A stretch of DNA of 64,000 bases, from contig JABIFF010000012.1 of NCBI GenBank assembly GCA_018650845.1, forward strand, positions 1 to 64,000. The letters run 5' to 3'. Below, piece by piece: positions 18,514-26,846 of the stretch. Below the pieces are notes generated by a model. That model saw only the letters and a list, made by a program, of their open reading frames with translations. It did no database searches and was not told the DNA's origin. The translations under genes and the position numbers were made by a program. Within the stretch, counting starts at the first letter, position 1. Each line of letters starts with the position of its first letter. Source of the DNA: Chloroflexota bacterium (GTDB lineage Bacteria > Chloroflexota > Dehalococcoidia > Lucifugimonadales > Lucifugimonadaceae).

Positions 18514-19862
18514 TGTTTGGCTCCAGCTACAGCACTTAGTTCGAACACGGTCTCTCCTTGATAAATCGTCTGCACAACTCGCCCTGCCAGCTCAACGCCG
18601 GTCAACGGACTATTCACACTCTTCGATTCGAACTTCGTGGGGTCCACTACCCACTTGCTGCCCGGATCGATAATCGCAACGTCGGCCGAGAAGCCCTTCT
18701 TCAGGGAACCAAGGTCCTTCTTCAAAATCGCAGCAGGTCCAGCGGTTAGCGATTCGATTAGTCGAACCACAGAAAGCTTGCCCGCATCCACCAGCTGGAA
18801 AACCGACGAGAACGCCGTTTCTAGCACGTTGATTCCGTGGGCTGCTTCGTTATATGTGCACACCTTGTCGGTGGCGGCGTGAGGTGCGTGATCGGTGGCA
18901 ATAATGTCGATCAAGCCATCGCTTAGCGCTTCGATTACGGCTTCGACATCGGCTCGACTTCGAAGCGGAGGGTTCACCTTCGTATTCGTGTCGTAAGCCT
19001 CGGAACCTACCACTGCAGGTATTTCACCGTGAAGGCCAAATACCCATTCGTCGTTCAATGTCAGATGATGCGGAGTTACTTCCGCAGTGACATCGACTCC
19101 ACACTCTTTGGCTGATCGCAGTGCAACCAGCGATCCCATCGTAGAAATATGTGGGATGTGAAGTCGCGCTTTCGTGAGATCAGCCAAGTGCAAGTCTCGT
19201 GCGACCATTGCGGTTTCGGCTTCAGCAGGTACGCCTGCGAGACCCAATCGAGTCGCTACCGTTCCCGCGCTCATTACTCCGCCAGCCCCGATTTTCTTGT
19301 CTTCGGCATGGTTGATGATTGGCAGTCCAAGCTCGACTGCGTACGAAAGTGCCTGACGCATAAGGTTCGCATCGGCGACGGGGTTTCCATCGTCGGAGAA
19401 ACCGATCACACCGGAATCGGCAAGTTCGCCCATAGGAGCGAGCTGTTTGCCTTTTTGGCCAACCGAAATCGCACCGATTGGAAGAACTCGTACAACACCG
19501 TCGGCAGCTGCACGTCGCATTACATCGTCGACAACCGCTGCAGAATCCTGAACAGGATCGGTGTTGGGCATTGCACTTATCGTGGTGAATCCGCCGTGAG
19601 CTGCGGCACGAGTGCCGGTGACGATGGTTTCTTTCCACTCTTGGCCGGGATCACGAAGGTGCGTGTGCAGATCGACAAACCCGGGTGCAACGATCTTGCC
19701 TGAGGCGTCGATTTGCTCGTAGCCATCGGGCGCGCTGCCAGATGATGAGTCCGTGATGGCCTCAACAACACCGTTCGAAATCAGGACGTCAGCAACCCGA
19801 TCGATTCCCTGTGCCGGGTCGATCACTCTGCCGCCTGTTATCGCCAGTTTTCTGGCTGCCAA
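18510..19862 (-). CDS. pyrC: Dihydroorotase
   Basis: Third step of UMP synthesis: ring closure of carbamoyl-aspartate to dihydroorotate. It is an amidohydrolase barrel of 450 residues, class I type. The metal-binding motif is VDLHTHLRDPG at about residues 63-73, with TTISAMPNTDP (substrate contact) next and the late metal ligand in DIIATDHAPH. The start is TTG 19862 behind AAAGGAAA. It follows pyrB by 33 bp and overlaps carA by four bases. Confidence 0.96.
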   Translation of the reverse strand: MAARKLAITGGRVIDPAQGIDRVADVLISNGVVEAITDSSSGSAPDGYEQIDASGKIVAPGFVDLHTHLRDPGQEWKETIVTGTRAAAHGGFTTISAMPNTDPVQDSAAVVDDVMRRAAADGVVRVLPIGAISVGQKGKQLAPMGELADSGVIGFSDDGNPVADANLMRQALSYAVELGLPIINHAEDKKIGAGGVMSAGTVATRLGLAGVPAEAETAMVARDLHLADLTKARLHIPHISTMGSLVALRSAKECGVDVTAEVTPHHLTLNDEWVFGLHGEIPAVVGSEAYDTNTKVNPPLRSRADVEAVIEALSDGLIDIIATDHAPHAATDKVCTYNEAAHGINVLETAFSSVFQLVDAGKLSVVRLIESLTAGPAAILKKDLGSLKKGFSADVAIIDPGSKWVVDPTKFESKSVNSPLTGVELAGRVVQTIYQGETVFELSAVAGAKQ

Positions 19863-19895
19863 GTGCGTTTCCTTTTCTCTCTGTACTTACTAAAT

Positions 19896-20984
19896 CTAGG
19901 CTTCGTCGCCAGCGTTTGAGTCACTATTCGCAATTCGAGTCGATTTGCCCGGAGCACACAGTGCGTACAACACAGCCATTCGAACTGCCACACCGTTGCG
20001 AACCTGCTCTTCAACAACGCTCTGAGCGCCATGAGCAACATCGCTTGCGATCTCGACGCCTTCGTTCATTGGCCCCGGATGCATCAGCAATGCGTCGTCG
20101 TTCGCGAGTGCCATTCGAGCCGAGTTGATACCCCATCGGTCGGAGTATTCACGAAGACTCGGCAAGTGCCCTGCATCTTGTCGTTCCTGCTGAATTCTTA
20201 GTGCCATCACAACGTCCGCAGAATCAACTGCTTCATCAACATTATTTGCCAGCCGCAGGCCGCCAAATCCGGTCTCATCGCCAAGTGTTGACCCGAGCTG
20301 CCATTCGTCTGGAATCAGCGTGTTTGGACACGACACCGTTACTTCGGCTCCCATTTTCTGGAAGGCGATGATGTTGGATCGTGCGACTCGGCTGTAGAGA
20401 ACGTCGCCGACGATGGCGATTTTCTTGCCTGACATATCGCCGACATGATTCCGTACTGTGAACAAATCCAGCAGTGACTGCGTTGGGTGGGCGTGCGTTC
20501 CGTCTCCGGCGTTCACTACAGCTGCATCAGTGTGGTTCGAAATGAAATATGGAGCACCTGAGTGCGGGTGGCGAACTACCAGCGCATCGATCTGCATCGC
20601 CTGTAGCGTCTTCACTGTATTCAACAGCGATTCGCCTTTCGACACACTGCTGGCAGAGGCTGTGACGTTGATAACGTCGGCACCCATAATTTTGCCAGCC
20701 TGCTCAAACGACACGCGTGTGCGCGTGGAGTTCTCGAAGAACATCGTGATGATGGTCTTGCCCCGTAGAGCCGGAGTCTTTCGAACGTCCCTGCCCGTGA
20801 TTTCGAGCATGCCTTCAGCGCTATCGAGAAGTTCAGTAATCTCTGCTGAAGAAAGATCGTCGAGATCCAGCAAGTGGTGACGAGGTGTTGCCGAAGTTTC
20901 GACTCCGTCAGCCATGGCGTTTGCGGGCACATCGCCTGCTTCAGCGGCTGCGCCATTTCCTAGTGTCGTCGTTGGATTTGTCAT
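19896..20984 (-). CDS. pyrB: Aspartate carbamoyltransferase catalytic subunit
   Basis: Condenses carbamoyl phosphate with aspartate. The signature FFENSTRTRVSFE (carbamoyl-phosphate site), SVSKGESL, HPHSGAPYF and DGTHAHPTQSLLDLFT are all present. At 362 residues it carries about 35 extra N-terminal residues, Ala/Thr rich, before HHLLDLDDLS. An internal ATG at residue 24 could be the true start. However, the ORF start shares bases with the pyrR stop (TAATG), which favours 20984. No pyrI regulatory subunit gene is nearby, as is usual outside enterics and archaea. Confidence 0.96.
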   Translation of the reverse strand: MTNPTTTLGNGAAAEAGDVPANAMADGVETSATPRHHLLDLDDLSSAEITELLDSAEGMLEITGRDVRKTPALRGKTIITMFFENSTRTRVSFEQAGKIMGADVINVTASASSVSKGESLLNTVKTLQAMQIDALVVRHPHSGAPYFISNHTDAAVVNAGDGTHAHPTQSLLDLFTVRNHVGDMSGKKIAIVGDVLYSRVARSNIIAFQKMGAEVTVSCPNTLIPDEWQLGSTLGDETGFGGLRLANNVDEAVDSADVVMALRIQQERQDAGHLPSLREYSDRWGINSARMALANDDALLMHPGPMNEGVEIASDVAHGAQSVVEEQVRNGVAVRMAVLYALCAPGKSTRIANSDSNAGDEA

Positions 20985-21526
20985 TAGCTCTCACGTCCCA
21001 GTACAACGGCGTCATCGCCATCAATTTCCGTGATTCGAACCTGCACACGCTCGCCGCGGGCAGTGGGAATGTTTTTACCTATGAAATCAGGCCTGATCGG
21101 AAGTTCTCTGTGACCTCGATCGACCAGTACAGCCAGTTGAATTCGACTCGCCCGGCCGAAATCGAGAAGCGCTTCCATTGCGGCTCGAATTGTGCGACCT
21201 GTGTAGAGAACGTCGTCGACGATCACTACGGGTTTGCCGTCTACGCTGGTCGGAATATCGGAAGGAAGCGAAGGCTGACCTGATGCCACGTCGGGATCGT
21301 CTCGCCAAAGTCGGGGATCGAGGGTTCCTACTACGGGCGCAAAACCTTCGATGCGTTCGATGCTCTCGGCAAGTCGTTTTGCAAGATGCACGCCACGGGT
21401 CTGTAGACCGACCAAAACGAGATCGTTAGAGGAACGATTTTGTTCGAGAATTTCGTGAGAAATCCTCGTCATCGCCCTTCTAATATCGTCCTGCGTAAGC
21501 AGAACTCTCTCGATCTCGTTCGTCAC
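20984..21526 (-). CDS. pyrR: Pyrimidine operon attenuation protein / uracil phosphoribosyltransferase
   Basis: Senses UMP and binds the pyr mRNA leader to promote termination; family members also show weak UPRTase activity. Recognisable elements are VLLTQDDIRRAMTRISHEI, LVLVGLQTRGVHLAKRL, and the PRPP-binding loop VVIVDDVLYTGRTIRAAM, with RGHRELPIRPDFIGKNIPT near the end. The open frame runs 47 codons further upstream, but those codons cross a dispersed repeat and the leader terminator. I place the start at GTG 21526, six bases after GGAG, giving 180 residues, the normal family size. First gene of the operon. Confidence 0.95.
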   Translation of the reverse strand: MTNEIERVLLTQDDIRRAMTRISHEILEQNRSSNDLVLVGLQTRGVHLAKRLAESIERIEGFAPVVGTLDPRLWRDDPDVASGQPSLPSDIPTSVDGKPVVIVDDVLYTGRTIRAAMEALLDFGRASRIQLAVLVDRGHRELPIRPDFIGKNIPTARGERVQVRITEIDGDDAVVLGRES

Positions 21527-21542
21527 ATGCGCTCCGTTGTCA

Positions 21543-21575
21543 TCCCCCGGACCGGGGGAGTTAGAGGGGGAGAGT
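21543..21575. repeat. C-rich palindromic dispersed repeat in the pyr leader
   Basis: The module reads TCCCCCGGACCGGGGGAG followed by TTAGAGGGGGAG. It lies between the leader terminator and the pyrR start codon. Near-identical copies are at 33152, 35448 and (inverted) 41309. Confidence 0.8.
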
Positions 21576-21615
21576 AGTCCCAAGTGCGAAAGCACGCCCG
21601 GACTAAAAACTCCCA

Positions 21616-21644
21616 CAAAAAAATCCTTGCCTGCTGACAAGGAT
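21616..21644 (-). terminator. Leader terminator of the pyr operon (attenuator)
   Basis: On the minus strand, ATCCTTG and CAAGGAT form a seven-pair stem with an eight-base loop, followed by seven T. It lies about 90 bases before the pyrR start and 75 bases after the PyrR-binding-loop candidate. The 5' arm (CCTTGTC, 21642-21636) can instead pair with GGCAAGG at 21731-21725. The two folds exclude each other. Confidence 0.85.
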
Positions 21645-21721
21645 CGAAGTCGCGCTGTGCGTGACATGTGTGCGAAGAGACCACGTGCGGCATTTTGCCG
21701 AAGCGAGGGTGTCTAAGCGGA

Positions 21722-21758
21722 TTCCCTTGCCAGCCTCACTGGACTGGATTTAAAGGCC
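21722..21758 (-). promoter_or_regulatory. PyrR-binding loop (pyr mRNA attenuator element)
   Basis: The minus-strand leader contains CCTTTAAA, then CCAGTCCAGTGAGGCTGG, then CAAGG. The known PyrR recognition hairpin has the same order: an outer CCTT/AAGG stem, an inner CAG/CTG stem and the conserved UCCAGUGAGG apex. In established systems UMP-bound PyrR stabilises this hairpin, preventing the antiterminator and letting the terminator form. The matching terminator is at 21616-21644, and pyrR itself is the first gene after it. Confidence 0.88.
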
Positions 21759-22134
21759 CACAAAATATTCAGTTCTTAATACTCAAAGCTACCACTAACC
21801 AACATTAATCACAACGTGAAGTGGTTAACAAAATGGTTCCCAACAGGCTCACAGGAATACGCCTAAGAGGCCTTCTCCATCAAGGAGAGGGTTAAGTGAC
21901 GGAGAATGCCAATTAACAATCACCTCGATTCTGAATCTGGACCGATCAAGAAAATGTCATCCTGAGGTTCTCGAAGGACGACCCAAAAGGCATCACTCCC
22001 AACCTCATCATCCTGAGCCCCGTCGAAGGGTCAATCGCCCACGCCGCCACCTGCCGCCCGAGCGAACTCACGCGACACCACACCAGATCCCTCGGCTCCG
22101 ATGACTCCGCTCGGGAAATGAGACATACCTCTAG
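21759..22134. other. Intergenic region upstream of the pyr leader
   Basis: No gene seen. Two TCCTGAG...CGAAGG repeats lie at 21955-21981 and 22006-22032, and a decayed GGAGAGGG-type element is near 21869. The pyr promoter should lie in the first ~100 bases of this gap, but I could not choose a convincing -35/-10 pair. Confidence 0.5.
21955..21981. repeat. TCATCCTGAGG...CGAAGGACG dispersed repeat
   Basis: Nearly the same sequence occurs at 2981-3005, and a more divergent copy at 22006-22032. All three are intergenic. Confidence 0.6.
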
Positions 22135-22755
22135 CTAAAGCATCACCCAATCGCCGGGTGCTCCGCCTTCGGCTGGAGCTACCGCTCGCCATGAGCGGGG
22201 GTAGAGTTTGAGTCCACAAACACACCGCACCGAACGCATACGCTTCTTACGAACGATGAGCACTTTGCAATGACCGCACTTCGATAGGAACCGTGTCTGC
22301 GATTGCCACTTCTCGGTAGTGACATCGACGTACCGACGTGGCTTCGCACCGATCTCGTTACAAACCTGTCGAAATTCACGACCGTGTGCGCTCGGCTTGT
22401 CGCCCCAGCGTGCGTGAACTATTGCATGGGCTACTTCATGCAGCACCACTTGCCGAACATCGTTCTCGTCACCCATCGCTAGCAGTCGTGAAGATATAGC
22501 GATTTGCTTGCGAGATGGCATGTACGACCCGAGCGTACGTCGCATCCGACCCGACACCCGTACAGGCGGCAATGAAAGTCCGGGTTCGTGCTTGTCGAAT
22601 GTCGATTGAATAAGCAGGTCGACAGCTTCAGCCGTTGGTTTGCCTATCGGCTTCTGTTCGATATCGAATGCTAGTTGCCGCGAGTCTTCCTGCGACACCA
22701 TCCCGGATTTTCCGGGTGCAAGCGTCACTTGGGCAAGTTCGGCAGCGCGCCGCAT
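22135..22755 (-). CDS. SprT-like zinc metallopeptidase-domain protein
   Basis: A 206-residue cytosolic protein. The zincin motif HEVAHAIVH is in VVLHEVAHAIVHARWG at about residues 104-119, with the third ligand probably in AHGREFRQVC. A C-terminal zinc ribbon has two Cys pairs (CGHC and CVCG) about 18 residues apart. This arrangement matches the bacterial SprT family, related to SPRTN proteases. Bacterial function is not established. An upstream ATG at residue 19 could shorten the N-terminus. No operon partner. Confidence 0.85.
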   Translation of the reverse strand: MRRAAELAQVTLAPGKSGMVSQEDSRQLAFDIEQKPIGKPTAEAVDLLIQSTFDKHEPGLSLPPVRVSGRMRRTLGSYMPSRKQIAISSRLLAMGDENDVRQVVLHEVAHAIVHARWGDKPSAHGREFRQVCNEIGAKPRRYVDVTTEKWQSQTRFLSKCGHCKVLIVRKKRMRSVRCVCGLKLYPRSWRAVAPAEGGAPGDWVML

Positions 22756-22898
22756 GGTTTTTCGAACCGAGAAAGAAATACCAATAACCCCAAAACTATC
22801 GAAAAGGAATACAGACGTGAGTATCGAGATTTCCCGCGCAGAATAGAAAATCGGCGAGGTGCAATTTCGATATCTAAATCATCTCGCTAGAGATAAAT

Positions 22899-24005
22899 CT
22901 ACGAGAATCGACTCAGCGAAAATCCGCTGACATCGACAGGCGATTCAGTCCCTGCGACCAAAGCAGCCGTGGCGATACCCATGCCTGGCCCAAGCGCAAT
23001 TCCCTGCCTACCGCCGCCGGTCGATATCACGAGTCCTTCAGGGCCAGCTTCTGCGTCGATTACCGGCATTTTGTCGGGAGTCATCGGGCGCAAGCAGGCG
23101 GTTTGCTGAACTAGCTCGGCATCTTCCAAATACGGCAGCATGCCTACTGCAGAAGCAATGATTCGATCACGTGCGGCGTCGGTCGTTCGATCGTCGAAAT
23201 CGACTTCTTCTTCAGTCGTGCCAATCCACGTTAGACCATCTGATTTAGTAGTAGCGTAATCGGTGTCCCACCAGAGCGATATTTTCAATGGTGGATCAGG
23301 TGCGTTCAACCGAACGATCTGTCCTTTTAGTGGCGATACCGGCACAGTCACGCCAACACCAGCGAGCATCTTGGCGCTCCACGGTCCGGCAGCAGCCACA
23401 ACGGCATCAGCTTCAACTAGTTCGCCGTCTACGACGACACCCGATACACGGCCGCCGTTGACTGCAATATCAGTCACGTCACGGTTCACCATCACACCGC
23501 CGCGTTCTTCAGCCGCCTGCCATAGCGAAAGAGTCAGTATGTAGGGATCAACTTCAAAGGCGTGACCGAAGTACAGGCCCCCAATAACGTCGCTTGAAAT
23601 ACGCGCATCAATGTGACTCAGTGCGCCAAGTTCGAGCCAGCGCACATCGTACTTTCTATCGCCGGCATAGGATTTGTAAATCCGAATCATTTCGGCAGCT
23701 TCAGCTTCGTCTTTCACGACAGCCACTGAAGGTTTTCGAAGAAGATTGGTGTACTCGCCGTTCGGGCCATCTCCAGCAAGTTCTTTTGCGAGATTTTGAT
23801 GAAGTTCGATCGAGTAGTCAGATAAGTTCTGGTACTCGATCTCCCTAGCTCCACGAATTACTGGCTTTAGTCCGCCTTGTGCAAATCCCGAAGCGTGCGA
23901 CGCCAACGAATCACGCTCGAAAAGCGTGACGTCGTGTCCTTCTTTGGTCAGGTAGTACGCGGTCGAACAACCAGCGATACCGCCACCGATGATTGCCACT
24001 TTCAT
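22899..24005 (-). CDS. FAD-dependent oxidoreductase, DAO (glycine/D-amino acid oxidase) family
   Basis: A ~368-residue flavoprotein. It opens with the Rossmann dinucleotide motif VAIIGGGIAGCSTAYYLT and the ribose-binding acid in TLFERD. The DAO-family features VVAAAGPWSAKML (mid-protein) and a C-terminal FAD contact STGGGRQGIALGPGMG follow. The family oxidises secondary or primary amines such as sarcosine, glycine or D-amino acids; the substrate cannot be assigned. I prefer ATG 24005 over the TTG three codons earlier. It lies about 60 bp downstream of the malic enzyme gene on the same strand. Confidence 0.85.
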   Translation of the reverse strand: MKVAIIGGGIAGCSTAYYLTKEGHDVTLFERDSLASHASGFAQGGLKPVIRGAREIEYQNLSDYSIELHQNLAKELAGDGPNGEYTNLLRKPSVAVVKDEAEAAEMIRIYKSYAGDRKYDVRWLELGALSHIDARISSDVIGGLYFGHAFEVDPYILTLSLWQAAEERGGVMVNRDVTDIAVNGGRVSGVVVDGELVEADAVVAAAGPWSAKMLAGVGVTVPVSPLKGQIVRLNAPDPPLKISLWWDTDYATTKSDGLTWIGTTEEEVDFDDRTTDAARDRIIASAVGMLPYLEDAELVQQTACLRPMTPDKMPVIDAEAGPEGLVISTGGGRQGIALGPGMGIATAALVAGTESPVDVSGFSLSRFS

Positions 24006-24067
24006 TGGTGGCAATCTCGGGGATGCATGTATTGCGGGTCAGTTAATTTCGACAACACCGAGCTCGC

Positions 24068-25525
24068 TTAGCCTTGTGTCTTGAACGCTGCGTAAACTTC
24101 GTCGCCTCGACGCTGACGTCGACGAGCGACTCCGGTCTCGGATGCCACTCTAGCCACGCCACGAGAAACTCGCTTGGCAACGTTTTTGTCGAACACGCTT
24201 GGGATGATGAAATCTTCCGAAATGTGCGAATCGGGAATGACCCCAGCGATTGCGGTCGCAGCGGCGATTTTCATTTCGTCATTGATCTGGGAAGCTCGAA
24301 CGTCGAGCACGCCACGGAACAGTCCCGGGAAGCAAAGTGAGTTGTTCACCTGATTCGGGTAGTCGGTTCGACCTGTAGCCATAACGCGAACGTTGTCAGG
24401 AACTTCTTCAGGCCAAATTTCGGGGTCTGGGTTAGATAGTGCGAAGACGATGGCATCGGAAGCCATCTTCGAAACTTGCTCAGCGGTAACCAGACCCGGA
24501 CCAGCCAGACCCAACAGCATGTCGGCGCCAACCATTCCTTCAGCGAGAGTTCCACTGAAGTTTTCAGGGTTGGTGTTGTCGGCAAACCACTGTTTCATAG
24601 TGTTGTCGCCGTAATCTCGAGTTCGGTCGAGCGCCCCAGTTCGGTCGTAGCCGATGATTTTGGTCACGCCGTAACTCTGGAGAATTTTGGTGCAAGCGGT
24701 ACCAGCGGCACCAACACCTGCAACAACAATCGACAAATCTTCGGGCTTCTTATCAACAATCTTCAAAGCGTTGATCAAACCAGCTAGAACAACCACGGCA
24801 GTACCGTGCTGATCGTCGTGGAATACAGGAATATCGAGTTCGGCCTTGAGCCGTTCTTCGATTTCGAAACAGCGTGGTGCGCTGATGTCTTCGAGGTTGA
24901 TTCCACCGAATCCGGGGGCCATAGCCTTTACGATGCTGATGATCTCTTCGGTGTCGTTCGTATCGAGAACCACTGGCCAAGCGTCGACTCCGCCAAACTC
25001 CTTGAACAGGAGAGCCTTACCTTCCATCACGGGAAGTGAGGCAGCTGCACCAATATCGCCTAGCCCGAGCACAGCCGAGCCATCGGAAACGACAGCAACT
25101 GTGTGACCTTTGCCGGTGAGAGCCCAAACAGCGGCAGGATCATCATGAATCGCCATACAAACTCGACCTACGCCGGGAGTGTAAGCCTTCGACATATCGT
25201 CACGTGTTGTAACCGGCACTCGAGAACTCATCTCGATCTTGCCGCCGACGTGGAGTAGGAATGTTTGGTCGGAAACGCTGCGAACGCTCACGTTTTCAAC
25301 AGCTTTGATCGCTTCGACAACTTGGATAGCGTGATCGTGCCCTGACGTATTGACCGTGAAATCACGAACCATTTCGCCTTGTGACGTTTGTACAACGTCG
25401 ACACCCTGTGCGCTTCCCCCGGCTTCACCAATTGCGGAGGTGATTTTGCCCAACATGCCCGGAACGTTCGGATATTCCGATCGAACCGTAATGCTGTAAG
25501 CAACGCCCGGTGTTCGTACTGCCAT
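24068..25525 (-). CDS. NAD(P)-dependent malic enzyme with N-terminal ACT domain
   Basis: Oxidative decarboxylation of malate to pyruvate. Residues 1-~90 form an ACT regulatory domain (VPGMLGKITSAIGEAGG, a repeat of HDHAIQVVEAI type). The catalytic part has the SKAYTPGVGRVC tyrosine motif, GLGDIGAAASLPVMEGKALLFK with the general-base lysine, and the metal site EDISAPRCFEIE. FHDDQHGTAVV and the Rossmann motif VVAGVGAAGTAC complete it. At 485 residues it matches the ACT-containing bacterial type. Which amino acid or other effector binds the ACT domain is unknown, as is coenzyme preference. Confidence 0.92.
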   Translation of the reverse strand: MAVRTPGVAYSITVRSEYPNVPGMLGKITSAIGEAGGSAQGVDVVQTSQGEMVRDFTVNTSGHDHAIQVVEAIKAVENVSVRSVSDQTFLLHVGGKIEMSSRVPVTTRDDMSKAYTPGVGRVCMAIHDDPAAVWALTGKGHTVAVVSDGSAVLGLGDIGAAASLPVMEGKALLFKEFGGVDAWPVVLDTNDTEEIISIVKAMAPGFGGINLEDISAPRCFEIEERLKAELDIPVFHDDQHGTAVVVLAGLINALKIVDKKPEDLSIVVAGVGAAGTACTKILQSYGVTKIIGYDRTGALDRTRDYGDNTMKQWFADNTNPENFSGTLAEGMVGADMLLGLAGPGLVTAEQVSKMASDAIVFALSNPDPEIWPEEVPDNVRVMATGRTDYPNQVNNSLCFPGLFRGVLDVRASQINDEMKIAAATAIAGVIPDSHISEDFIIPSVFDKNVAKRVSRGVARVASETGVARRRQRRGDEVYAAFKTQG

Positions 25526-25788
25526 ATTTTCCTACTCCAAATAGCCCACTAGACGATGCGAAATTTGCTTACATCGCCAAAATTTTTCACGTTCGAATCA
25601 CGTTTGATTTACGTCGTTGAAAATGCACGCAAATTCTAACACTCCGCTGAGTTGCATCACTTGGTGTTAACGCACCAATATGCGGATATCGCTAAACCTA
25701 CATGGAAATCACCCCCTCGGCAGGGGCTCGAAGTGGTAAATCATCCGGTATTCTGAAGGGCGCAATTTTCGATATATGTACGGAGTAA

Positions 25789-26577
25789 ATGATGGCAGAC
25801 GCTGAGATCCCACGACTAAAAGGTCGTTTTACAAGCTGTGAACTGGTTAAGCGAGAAGAACTTACTGACGATTTGGTTAAGTTCTGGATCAAGCCTGCGC
25901 AGGATTACACCTTCAAGCCGGGTCAGTACTGCACCATCGGCGTAGAGGGCATCGAGCGCCCATATTCCATATCTTCCTCACCTGATGAAGAAAATATCGA
26001 GCTATTTATCGAGATCGTGCCTGTTGAGCACGGTGGTCACCTAACTCCACTTCTGGATCACCAGAAGGTTGGAGCAGAGATGACTCTTCGACCACGTGCA
26101 AAGGGCATCTTCGTCCTTCAGCCGCAGTTCAAACATCATGTCTTTGTAGGCACGGTAACTGGCGTGGTTCCTTATATCTCAATGCTTCGCAAGTTCCTAA
26201 GCGACCCAGAATGGCCAGCACCGGCTGATGGAGTTGCTCGTGAGGACTACACGTTCCACGTTCTCGAAGGCGCAAGCTACGACGACGAATTTGGCTACGA
26301 CGAAGAGTTGAACGAACTCGCTGCTGAGCACGATTTCATTCACTTCTACCCTTCAGTTTCACGACCTAACGAAGAGCGAAACGCCAACTGGACTGGCGCT
26401 AAGGGACGAATCAACCTGCTTGTTGAGGACTACCTTGAAAAGCTCGGTGTGAATCCTGCTGAGACCTGCGTTTACGCTTGTGGTCATCCTCAGATGATCG
26501 AAGACGTTGGTGAGCGCATGGAGCCAACCGACTACAACTTCATTGAAGAACGCTTCTGGAAAGAAGAAGACGAATAA
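25789..26577 (+). CDS. Ferredoxin/flavodoxin-NADP+ reductase-like protein
   Basis: A 262-residue flavin reductase. The FAD-binding motif is RPYSISSSP near residue 58, preceded by the KPGQYCTIG strand. The nucleotide-binding segment is VGTVTGVVPYISMLR at about 122-136. The C-terminus YACGHPQMIEDV and the final ERFWKEE fit the Fpr/FNR superfamily. Two ATGs lie in tandem at 25789 and 25792 behind GGAG. It is divergent from the malic enzyme gene with 263 bp between starts and is followed by a strong terminator. The electron partner is not visible here. Confidence 0.88.
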   Translation: MMADAEIPRLKGRFTSCELVKREELTDDLVKFWIKPAQDYTFKPGQYCTIGVEGIERPYSISSSPDEENIELFIEIVPVEHGGHLTPLLDHQKVGAEMTLRPRAKGIFVLQPQFKHHVFVGTVTGVVPYISMLRKFLSDPEWPAPADGVAREDYTFHVLEGASYDDEFGYDEELNELAAEHDFIHFYPSVSRPNEERNANWTGAKGRINLLVEDYLEKLGVNPAETCVYACGHPQMIEDVGERMEPTDYNFIEERFWKEEDE

Positions 26578-26631
26578 TTTGTCTCTTGCCTTTACGTTCT
26601 TTCTTGGATTGAACGTTCAGGGATGTTTGTG

Positions 26632-26665
26632 AAAAAGCCTTTTCCGCACTGGAGAAGGCTTTTTT
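26632..26665 (+). terminator. Rho-independent terminator after the FNR-like gene
   Basis: AAGCCTT and AAGGCTT arms, extended by TTCC/GGAG pairing around a short loop, are followed by a six-T run. It is about 55 bp past the stop. Confidence 0.85.
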
Positions 26666-26846
26666 ATTGCAGGAACGAATCGGAACAACTCTGAATATTC
26701 GGTTCTCACACTGATCGCAGTCGAGCGGCTAAACAAGCCAACGCATTCATCATCGCTAACAGTGATAACCGGCTTTATACTTGCCACCCTGAATATTTAT
26801 CTAAGAACTCAAGCATCAAACGCTAGCAACTAGAGGAAACTAAGAA

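Noticed and set aside
19149-19703. 184-residue plus-strand ORF antisense to pyrC
   Set aside because: Composition of a reverse-frame shadow, with pyrC motifs on the other strand.
22031-22225. 64-residue minus-strand ORF at the end of the SprT-like gene
   Set aside because: It overlaps the SprT-like gene in another frame, lies partly in repeat sequence and lacks an SD.
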